From the NCBI GenBank assembly GCA_036677685.1, contig JAVBWA010000005.1, forward strand, positions 74,520 to 138,519: a DNA stretch of 64,000 nt, in the 5' to 3' direction. This stretch comes from JAQUBU01 sp036677685 (GTDB lineage Bacteria > Bacillota > Syntrophomonadia > Syntrophomonadales > Syntrophomonadaceae). Position numbers and translations under genes: made by a program. Of this stretch, positions 17,033 through 23,512 are shown in pieces; the stretch's first letter is position 1, and every line of letters starts with the position of its first letter. Below the pieces are notes generated by a model. The model was given only the letters and a program-made list of their open reading frames with translations. It was not told the origin of the DNA and made no database searches.

Positions 17033-18289
17033 CTAATTGCTCTCTTCCGTCTCCTCCGCTTCTTCATTATTCATATTTTCTTTCAATTCTCTGATCCGGT
17101 CTTCGGCCTGCCGGTTTATCGTATTATTGCCACCCTTGCGGGCAATGGCGCCCCGGAAAAATTTAAGAGCTTCCATCTTGTCATCCACCCGCAGGCTAAG
17201 TTCACCCAGAAGCAGTGACATGCGCTGGTCCTGTTCCACCGAGGTGTCCCGCCGGGCATTGTAAAATGAGTCTTTAAAGAGATCAAGGGCCTTTTGTGAT
17301 GACATTCGATACATTTCTTCATCACCTACATCGTTGTACAACCAGGATAGCCGCAGCCAGACCTTGGCCGCGCTGGAGGGGTCCTGTTTGCCAACCTGCT
17401 GGGTTTGCAGCATCAAATAAAAAGATAGAAATACCTCATCAATTTTTCGAGGTGTGCTGAACTGCAAATTAAATTTGCCTTTAAGGGTCTTTGATTTGTC
17501 GATAATGAGTTTTTTATTGGCTTCCAATACCTGTTTAAACTCAAAATTAAAATTGGAATAAAAACAATTGGGGCAGTTCCAGACCATATAATAGAGCGGT
17601 TCAAAATCTACAAAGCGCTGGCGGAGATCATTATCAACTTTATCCAGTCTTAGCTTGGATGAACGGACATTTTTAACTTTGAATTTCTGTTCACAGACCG
17701 GGCATTCTACATCGCGGTCAAAGAGCAGGACATCATCGGTAGATGGTGCAGTAAGCTGATAGCTCTTGTGTCCCGGCGGGAAGAGGCTGGAATCTAAAAC
17801 CGGGGGCGGGGCGGATTTTTCAGATGCAGTACTTCCCGGACCGGCGGTGGCATTCCCAGATCCGGCCGCAGGAGATGGAGCAACGGTTCTAGTCTCCAAG
17901 GCCATCCCTTGTTTAAGCTGTTTCATTTCATCATTTTGCTGGCGCAAGCGGCCGCTCATTCCCTTCATTATGCGGTATGCAAGGCTCGGCTGCTGGGCAA
18001 TAACGTGCTCAAAGTTATTTTCGTTTATTATCAGAACAATCGTATCCTCGATGGCTCCTATAGTTGCGCTGCGAGGCATTCCCTCCAAAAGCGACATTTC
18101 GCCGAAGAAATCCCCAGGTCCCAGAGTGGCAACCATAATCGGGTAACCATCTACAGAATTGAGATAAACTCCAACCCTGCCTCTTAGGATTATATACATT
18201 TCATGCCCGGGGTCACCGGCATTAAAAAATAATTCATCAATACCATATTTTTTTACCCCGCCTAATCTGGCTAACGCCGCAACGTCCAT
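17033..18289 (-). CDS. Cyclic-nucleotide-binding domain fused to DUF2225
   Basis: 418 residues. The N-terminal 120 or so form a CRP-type cNMP-binding barrel: ELFFNAGDPGHEMYIILRG, GDFFGEMSLLEGMPRSATI (with the phosphate-binding GEMSLLxxxPRSA signature) and a following helix. A Pro/Ala/Ser linker spans about 140-180. The rest matches DUF2225: DVECPVCEQKFKVKNVRSS and WNCPNCFYSNF, two CxxC knuckles likely to bind zinc, then TPR-like helices. There is no DNA-binding HTH, so it is not a Crp transcription factor. DUF2225 function is unknown. The ATG at 18289 has AGGAGGAT just upstream on the minus strand. It is divergent from comEA. Confidence 0.85.
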   Translation of the reverse strand: MDVAALARLGGVKKYGIDELFFNAGDPGHEMYIILRGRVGVYLNSVDGYPIMVATLGPGDFFGEMSLLEGMPRSATIGAIEDTIVLIINENNFEHVIAQQPSLAYRIMKGMSGRLRQQNDEMKQLKQGMALETRTVAPSPAAGSGNATAGPGSTASEKSAPPPVLDSSLFPPGHKSYQLTAPSTDDVLLFDRDVECPVCEQKFKVKNVRSSKLRLDKVDNDLRQRFVDFEPLYYMVWNCPNCFYSNFNFEFKQVLEANKKLIIDKSKTLKGKFNLQFSTPRKIDEVFLSFYLMLQTQQVGKQDPSSAAKVWLRLSWLYNDVGDEEMYRMSSQKALDLFKDSFYNARRDTSVEQDQRMSLLLGELSLRVDDKMEALKFFRGAIARKGGNNTINRQAEDRIRELKENMNNEEAEETEESN

Positions 18290-18492
18290 TCTTATCCTCC
18301 TCTAGTAGCAAACCGGTGGATTTGCAGTATTTGTCTCTGACTTGCCGTTTTAATTTATTCTATAAACAACAATAATTATCCTCCCAAAAATTATGCTAAA
18401 AGAGGAATTTGTTCTTTCTCCATGCAAATATTCGATAAATGTGGAGGAAATTTACATTTAGTGCCGAATAATTCCAAAGAGGTGAGAGGTTT

Positions 18493-19143
18493 ATGGAAAA
18501 TTGGGATCGGCGTTATATAACAGCAGGGCTTATATTTTTATTGCTTGCAGTATTTGCCACAGGAGTTAAGTATGCTGATTTTAAAAATAAAAATCAACAG
18601 AAAACCAAAGTAGTAATAAATGAAGAAAGTAACAAGGAAGAAGGCTCAAGTGAAAAGGAACAGGCAAAAGACGAAGCAATTATCCAGGTCTATGTTTGCG
18701 GGGCCGTAAAAAGACCTGGCGTTTACCGGCTGCCGGAAGGGGCGCGGCTTTATGAGGCTGTTGAGATGGCTGAAGCCAACGCTGATGCGGATGTAAAATT
18801 CCTGGAAATGGCGCGCAAATTAGTGGATGGCGAAAGTATTCTGGTGCCGGTGGCGGGCGAAAACAATGAAAATGACCGTGTTCCTCCTAACAGCAGCGCC
18901 ATCGCAGGTAATGTTCGAAATCCTTCCCCCGGAGCGTCGGCTCAGGGCAAGCTGAATATTAACCGGGCCAGTGTTCAGGAATTGGATGAAGGCTTGCCTG
19001 GAATAGGGCCTTCGTTGGCCCAGCGTATTGTTGATTACCGCAGCAGCAATGGAGATTTTAAACAAGTTGAGGATATAAAAAATGTCAGCGGAATTGGCGA
19101 CAAAAAGTTTGCAGCAATCAAGGAGATCATTTGTGTAAGGTAA
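18493..19143 (+). CDS. comEA: Competence protein ComEA (SLBB plus helix-hairpin-helix DNA receptor)
   Basis: 216 residues. An N-terminal membrane anchor (about 10-25) is followed by a charged Lys/Glu linker, an SLBB domain (IIQVYVCGAVKRPGVYRLPEG, about residues 67-115) and a C-terminal tandem helix-hairpin-helix pair (LNINRASVQELDEGLPGIGP and GIGDKKFAAIK) that binds double-stranded DNA. ComEA captures DNA outside the membrane and passes it to ComEC. ComEB (dCMP deaminase), found between them in B. subtilis, is absent here. AGAGGTGAGAGG precedes the ATG. comEC follows 49 bp on. Confidence 0.95.
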   Translation: MENWDRRYITAGLIFLLLAVFATGVKYADFKNKNQQKTKVVINEESNKEEGSSEKEQAKDEAIIQVYVCGAVKRPGVYRLPEGARLYEAVEMAEANADADVKFLEMARKLVDGESILVPVAGENNENDRVPPNSSAIAGNVRNPSPGASAQGKLNINRASVQELDEGLPGIGPSLAQRIVDYRSSNGDFKQVEDIKNVSGIGDKKFAAIKEIICVR

Positions 19144-19192
19144 GTCAAGTTAAAAGTCAAACTTAAAATAATTTGCGGGAAAGGCAAAAGGC

Positions 19193-21478
19193 ATGATCAA
19201 CTCCTGGTTTGAGGTTTTTATCTTCCTCGCGATAGGAATATTCCTGGCATTTAATAACTGTTGGCTGGTAATCGCGCTGCTGTTTTTAATCCTGGCCATA
19301 ATTGTTTTATATCGCAAGAGCGATTCCCAGCGGGTATTAACCGGTATCATGGTTATCGCTGCCGGGATATTGTATTTTATAGTAGCCGAAAACCCGCCAG
19401 TATCAGATTTAAAAGCCCGGGATGGTGCTATAGTAAGCGGAACTGTTTCAAATATTCCTTCTTACGATGGGCAGAAAACACGCTTTGTGATCGTCAATGA
19501 CAGTCTGGAAGATAAAGAAAAAAAGCTGCAGGTAAGCTGCTACTTTAAATCCGACCTGCAAAAAGGCGATAAAGTTCAAATGCAGGGAGCCTTGAAAGTC
19601 CCGGTGCCACCCGGAAATCCAGGTGAATTTAATTATCCGCGCTACTTATCCTATCAGCATATTTATTATCTTTTTATTGTAAAAGATAATTCTGATCTAA
19701 AGATTCTTTCTCCTCCAGGTTTTCCACAAAACTGGCTCAATTCATTCAGTCAGAATTACGAGAAACTGGTCAATGATGTATTGCCCTCGCAGGAGGCTGC
19801 TATTTTACAGGGTATGCTCTTAGGCAAGGTGGATGATATTGAGCCTGAGCAATACAAGGATTTTCAGAAAACCGGTATTATCCACGTCTTTTCCGTTTCC
19901 GGCCTGCATGTGGGGTTTCTGCTGTTGCTTGCTGCCTGGGTGACTTCGCTTTTTAAGATATCACCCCGTTATAAACTCTTGTCTTGTCTCATACTCATAT
20001 TTTCCTATGGCAGTTTAGTATCCTGGCCGGTTCCGGTGCAGAGAACGGTGATTATGGCCAGCTTGGGCCTTTCAGCTCATTATATGGGGCGTGAGCAGCA
20101 ATTATTAAACAGCCTGGGCCTTGCAGGTATTATAATACTTGTCTTGGACCCACCAGCCCTTTTTATGATCTCGTTTCAACTTACCTTTATGGCAACCTGG
20201 GGGCTGGTCTATCTCTATCCTTTGCTCAAAAAACGGCTGCAGTACAAGAACATTATAGGTGATTTGATTTTGATTCCGCTATGTGCCCAGGTAGTGGTCA
20301 TTCCATTGATTGCCTACTATTTTAACCTCTTCAGCCCCTTGAGCTTGCTCAGCAACCTATTAACTACCTACCTATCTGCTTCAGTTGTAATACTGGGTTT
20401 CCTGGCCCTGATGCTGGCCGGATTCTGCTCAGGACTTGCAACTCTGTTTCTTTATCCGGTCGGTTTGTTCATTGAATTAATTCTGGGGCTTAATAGTTTT
20501 GTTATTCAATTACCCGCTGCCTTTATATGGGTTGCCACTCCGCCTTTAATACTTGTAATTGCCTATTATGTTGGCCTTTTGCTTTTAATCAAATACAGGA
20601 ACCCGGAGGGAGGCAGAGTTTTTTCCTATTGCGGTCTGGCCTTAATCGGTGTATTTCTTGTATTTATTTTTCTGCCTGCTTCAATATATGACCGCGGGAA
20701 TATGGAGGCAGTATTTATTGATGTAGGCCAAGGAGACAGCATTCTGCTCAAAAGTCCTCAGGGCAAGTTTATTCTGCTCGACGGGGGAGGCAGCCAATTT
20801 TTTGACCCCGGTTCCGACAAGGTCTTGCCTTACCTTCACCGGCGGGGAATACGGGAATTGTATATGATTATAAACAGCCATCCGGATTTGGACCACTTGC
20901 AGGGTTTGGAAAAGGTGGCCCGCGAAATACCGGTACAGTATATAGCTGTGCCCGCATGCCTGGCCGGAGCCAAGGATTATGATATGTTGAAAAGTATGGC
21001 CCGGAAGCGGAACGCAGTTTTAGTGAAACTGGCCGGGGGGCAGGAAATAAGCATTGAAAAAGACTGGTTGATAAATGTGCTCTATCCGGAAAAGGATGCC
21101 GATGAAGAAGATTATAACGAACGCTCCCTGGTGCTGCGGGTTGCTTATAAGGATTTTTCCATGCTGTTGCCCGGCGATCTGGGCAAGGAGGGATTAAACG
21201 CTCTGCTGCAAAGTCACCGGCTAAAACCCAGCACCATTGTTAAAGTACCGCATCATGGCAGCAAAGGGTCACTCTCACCTGAATTCTATGCTAAATCCAA
21301 GCCGTATCTGGCAATCATTTCGGTCGGTGCCAACAACAACTTCGGCCATCCCCATCATGATGTTCTGCAAACTCTGAAAGAGCAGGGGATTAAAGTATAC
21401 CGAACCGATAAGGATGGGGCTATAAGGATAAAGAGCGATGGAACGAGCATTGAAGTGGAACCTGCCCGGGGAGGATAA
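19193..21478 (+). CDS. comEC: DNA internalisation protein ComEC/Rec2
   Basis: 761 residues with about ten membrane segments. The order is an OB-like DUF4131 region, the Competence channel domain (GIIHVFSVSGLHVGFLLLL, about residues 225-500) and a C-terminal metallo-beta-lactamase domain (VFIDVGQGDSILL, then NSHPDLDHLQG with the HxDxDH motif, then VPHHGSKGS). ComEC forms the inner-membrane channel, and its nuclease-like domain may degrade the non-transported strand. The stop TAA at 21476-21478 is part of the first bases of a dispersed repeat (ATAACGAGG...), so the gene's end is repeat-derived. In B. subtilis holA follows; here holA is 22 kb downstream. Confidence 0.96.
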   Translation: MINSWFEVFIFLAIGIFLAFNNCWLVIALLFLILAIIVLYRKSDSQRVLTGIMVIAAGILYFIVAENPPVSDLKARDGAIVSGTVSNIPSYDGQKTRFVIVNDSLEDKEKKLQVSCYFKSDLQKGDKVQMQGALKVPVPPGNPGEFNYPRYLSYQHIYYLFIVKDNSDLKILSPPGFPQNWLNSFSQNYEKLVNDVLPSQEAAILQGMLLGKVDDIEPEQYKDFQKTGIIHVFSVSGLHVGFLLLLAAWVTSLFKISPRYKLLSCLILIFSYGSLVSWPVPVQRTVIMASLGLSAHYMGREQQLLNSLGLAGIIILVLDPPALFMISFQLTFMATWGLVYLYPLLKKRLQYKNIIGDLILIPLCAQVVVIPLIAYYFNLFSPLSLLSNLLTTYLSASVVILGFLALMLAGFCSGLATLFLYPVGLFIELILGLNSFVIQLPAAFIWVATPPLILVIAYYVGLLLLIKYRNPEGGRVFSYCGLALIGVFLVFIFLPASIYDRGNMEAVFIDVGQGDSILLKSPQGKFILLDGGGSQFFDPGSDKVLPYLHRRGIRELYMIINSHPDLDHLQGLEKVAREIPVQYIAVPACLAGAKDYDMLKSMARKRNAVLVKLAGGQEISIEKDWLINVLYPEKDADEEDYNERSLVLRVAYKDFSMLLPGDLGKEGLNALLQSHRLKPSTIVKVPHHGSKGSLSPEFYAKSKPYLAIISVGANNNFGHPHHDVLQTLKEQGIKVYRTDKDGAIRIKSDGTSIEVEPARGG

Positions 21479-21664
21479 CGAGGTGAAAAGATGGTCCCGT
21501 TTCTTTAACGGTCGGGTTACTATTAACAAAACAGGCGGCGGGTTCTAATCTCCCGCCTCGTTGCAGCGATGTGTTGCCCCCTACGGGGACCACTTATAGT
21601 GATTCCCTTCGGGAATGATTAAATTGTGTTGAAACTGCCCCGCAGTATCTTCCGCTGCTTAAAC
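21477..21664 (+). repeat. Dispersed structured repeat, copy A (full length)
   Basis: Begins AACGAGGTGAAAAG at the comEC stop and ends CTTCCGCTGCTTAAA. The parts are a closing stem AACGAGGTG/CGCCTCGTT around about 75 nt, then hairpins CCCC-CTAC-GGGG, ATTCCC-TTC-GGGAAT and AAACTGC-CCC-GCAG. Related copies are at 29985, 38207, 38271, 43454, 43656, 45297 and 59839. Confidence 0.9.
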
Positions 21665-21745
21665 AATCAAGGGACGGCAGACCATGTGTCAATGAAAGGT
21701 CAACCAAGAAAAATTACACCAAGTAAAAATATTTTATAAAAAGGA

Positions 21746-21774
21746 TTGACATCCTAAAAGCAAGCGATTATTCT
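21746..21774 (+). promoter_or_regulatory. Sigma-A promoter of the Rrf2-type gene
   Basis: TTGACA (21746-21751), a 17-bp spacer and TATTCT (21769-21774). The TATACC-N5-AGTAAACAATA motif lies right after it. Confidence 0.75.
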
Positions 21775-21779
21775 TAAAC

Positions 21780-21801
21780 TATACCAAATGAGTAAACAAT
21801 A
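21780..21801 (+). promoter_or_regulatory. Putative Rrf2 operator 1
   Basis: TATACC-N5-AGTAAACAATA, covering the likely transcription start of the Rrf2 gene. An almost identical 22-bp site lies at 22237-22258 in front of rubrerythrin, three of five spacer bases being the only differences. Confidence 0.6.
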
Positions 21802-21813
21802 TTGGGAGTGCTT

Positions 21814-22218
21814 ATGAACATCAATCAAGCTACCGATTACGGATTTAGGGCAGTACTTCATCTGGCCGAGCAGGCCAAAGGAGAGGTGGTGGAAGCTCAA
21901 GCCATAGCACAGAGCCAAGCAATACCCATGCGCTTTTTGCTCAAGATTATGCCTTCCCTGATAAAGGCCGGTATTGTACGATCCCAGCGCGGGGTGGGAG
22001 GAGGGTATATATTGGCTAAAGACCCCGGGGAAATCACGCTCTTGGATGTCATTGAAGCTGTGGAGGGACCTTTTCATTTAAACCGTTGTTTAACCGACGA
22101 GAGCTTTTGCAGTAAAAACGGCCCCCCGCATTGTAAAGTGCATCAAGCCCTTGAAGACATTCAGCAAAGGCTGATGCAGGACTTTCAGAGTTATACTTTT
22201 GCCAAACTCAGGGACTAA
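21814..22218 (+). CDS. Rrf2-family transcriptional regulator (probable Fe-S sensor)
   Basis: 134 residues from ATG 21814 (an upstream in-frame TTG at 21802 has no better ribosome site). The N-terminal winged helix MNINQATDYGFRAVLHLA and the wing QRGVGGGYILAK are typical. Three cysteines in NRCLTDESFCSK...HCKVH (about residues 91-108) match the cluster-binding loop of IscR/NsrR/RsrR-type members. It sits at the head of an oxygen and peroxide defence cluster and has matching candidate operators at its own start and before rubrerythrin, so autoregulation plus control of rubrerythrin, superoxide reductase and perhaps the flavodiiron gene is the natural reading. Confidence 0.88.
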   Translation: MNINQATDYGFRAVLHLAEQAKGEVVEAQAIAQSQAIPMRFLLKIMPSLIKAGIVRSQRGVGGGYILAKDPGEITLLDVIEAVEGPFHLNRCLTDESFCSKNGPPHCKVHQALEDIQQRLMQDFQSYTFAKLRD

Positions 22219-22236
22219 ATTTTTTTGCCATAAAAG

Positions 22237-22258
22237 TATACCGTATTAGTAAACAATA
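22237..22258 (+). promoter_or_regulatory. Putative Rrf2 operator 2 (rubrerythrin promoter region)
   Basis: TATACC-N5-AGTAAACAATA, the second copy of the site at 21780-21801. It lies about 104 bp before the rubrerythrin ATG. Confidence 0.6.
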
Positions 22259-22361
22259 AGCATGAGCTGATATATGACAATATGGCGGAGGGGGTGAAAG
22301 AAAACCATTATTTTGTTAAATACCGCTTACTTGAATAAATGATTTTTAAGGAGGTTTTATC

Positions 22362-22856
22362 ATGTCAACAAAAGATAATTTACAGGCAGCCTTTGCCGGC
22401 GAATCTCAGGCCAATAGAAAATACCTGGCTTTTTCGGAAAAAGCCACCAAAGAAGGTTTGGCTAAAGTAGGCCGCTTGTTCCAGGCGGTGGCCGAAGCCG
22501 AGACCATCCATGCTTTGAAGCATTTACAGGTTATGAATGGGGTGGGCAGCACCATGGAAAATCTGCAACAGGCTGTCGGCGGAGAGTATTATGAATTCAT
22601 GGAAATGTATCCGGCTTTTATTGCCGAGGCCCAGGAAGAAGGAAACAAGGCGGCGGAATACTCCTTCAACAACGCCAATGAAGCAGAAAAGGTTCACCAC
22701 CAATTATATGAAAAAGCTCTGCAAGCGGTTTCCGAAGGCAAAGATTTTCCCGCGGAGGAATTCCATCTGTGCCCGGTGTGCGGATGGGTCGGCAGTGAAG
22801 CTCCTGACCGGTGCCCGATCTGCGGCACCCCCAGCAAAGCCTTTAAAAAGTACTAA
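22362..22856 (+). CDS. rbr: Rubrerythrin
   Basis: 164 residues. The N-terminal ferritin-like four-helix domain holds the diiron site (AFAGESQANRKYLAFSEKA, AEAETIHALKHL, EAQEEGNKAAEYSFNNANEAEKVH in parts), and the C-terminal rubredoxin-like domain binds one iron (CPVCGWVGSEAPDRCPICG). Rubrerythrins reduce hydrogen peroxide to water with electrons from NADH through rubredoxin. The rubredoxin domain has the short CxxC-x12-CxxC spacing usual for rubrerythrins. AAGGAGG precedes the ATG. It lies between a candidate Rrf2 operator and the superoxide reductase gene. Confidence 0.96.
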   Translation: MSTKDNLQAAFAGESQANRKYLAFSEKATKEGLAKVGRLFQAVAEAETIHALKHLQVMNGVGSTMENLQQAVGGEYYEFMEMYPAFIAEAQEEGNKAAEYSFNNANEAEKVHHQLYEKALQAVSEGKDFPAEEFHLCPVCGWVGSEAPDRCPICGTPSKAFKKY

Positions 22857-22917
22857 AACGGATTCTCTAAAGCAAAGGAGTCGTCGCTTCTTAAGCTCGG
22901 CTCCTTTGCTCAAATAA

Positions 22918-22951
22918 TAAACTGCTCCGCAGTTTCTTCCGATGCTTAAAA
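22918..22951 (+). repeat. Dispersed repeat, 3'-end fragment
   Basis: AAACTGCTCCGCAGTTTCTTCCGATGCTTAAA-type sequence, i.e. only the last hairpin and tail of the 190-bp repeat, between rubrerythrin and desulfoferrodoxin. Confidence 0.8.
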
Positions 22952-23036
22952 GATATCTGGTTTGTTATAAAGGGATGGATTATACTAAACCAAAGAATTA
23001 CTACTACATTATTCCAAAATAGGGAGGGATTTTGAA

Positions 23037-23417
23037 ATGGCAAAGTTATTGGGTATTTACAAATGTGAAGTATGCGGAAATATAGTGGAGGTCCTCTTCG
23101 AGGGCGTCGGGGAATTGCATTGCTGTGGTCAGCCCATGAACTTAATGCAGGAGAATACTGTGGATGCGTCATTGGAAAAACATGTTCCCATCGGCACCTT
23201 GGAAGGGAATATGCTGAATGTAAAAGTGGGCAGCGCGGTTCATCCCATGACCGAAGATCACTATATCCAATGGATTGAAGTTATGGCAGGAAACAAGGCT
23301 TACCGTGAATTCCTTAAACCCGGACAGGAACCCCGGGCAAGCTTTTGCATTGATACCGGCGGGGAGCCGGTTGTAATCAAAGCATACTGCAATTTACACG
23401 GGCTGTGGAAGGCTTGA
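23037..23417 (+). CDS. dfx: Desulfoferrodoxin (2Fe superoxide reductase)
   Basis: 126 residues. The N-terminal desulforedoxin-like domain has CEVCGNIVEVLFEGVGELHCC, giving the four Cys ligands of centre I. The catalytic domain has EKHVP, HPMTEDHYIQW and YCNLHGLW, the His4-Cys ligands of centre II. It reduces superoxide to peroxide without making oxygen, which suits an anaerobe, and hands peroxide to the adjacent rubrerythrin. AGGGAGGG precedes the ATG. The length is as expected for the 2Fe type. Confidence 0.97.
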   Translation: MAKLLGIYKCEVCGNIVEVLFEGVGELHCCGQPMNLMQENTVDASLEKHVPIGTLEGNMLNVKVGSAVHPMTEDHYIQWIEVMAGNKAYREFLKPGQEPRASFCIDTGGEPVVIKAYCNLHGLWKA

Positions 23418-23512
23418 TCCCCGCTTCTGATTTGGAAGGAATATTATTATCCGTTTAATCAAGAGTTAAGAGCTAACCATAGAAAAAATATATTACCTGG
23501 AGGTGACAAATT

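Noticed and set aside
21477..21590. Repeat as an integron attC site
   Set aside because: It starts TAAC next to a stop codon and closes with GTT, as attC sites do. The outer boxes (RYYYAAC and GTTRRRY) do not fit, since the right side reads GTTGCAG, and no integrase is seen.
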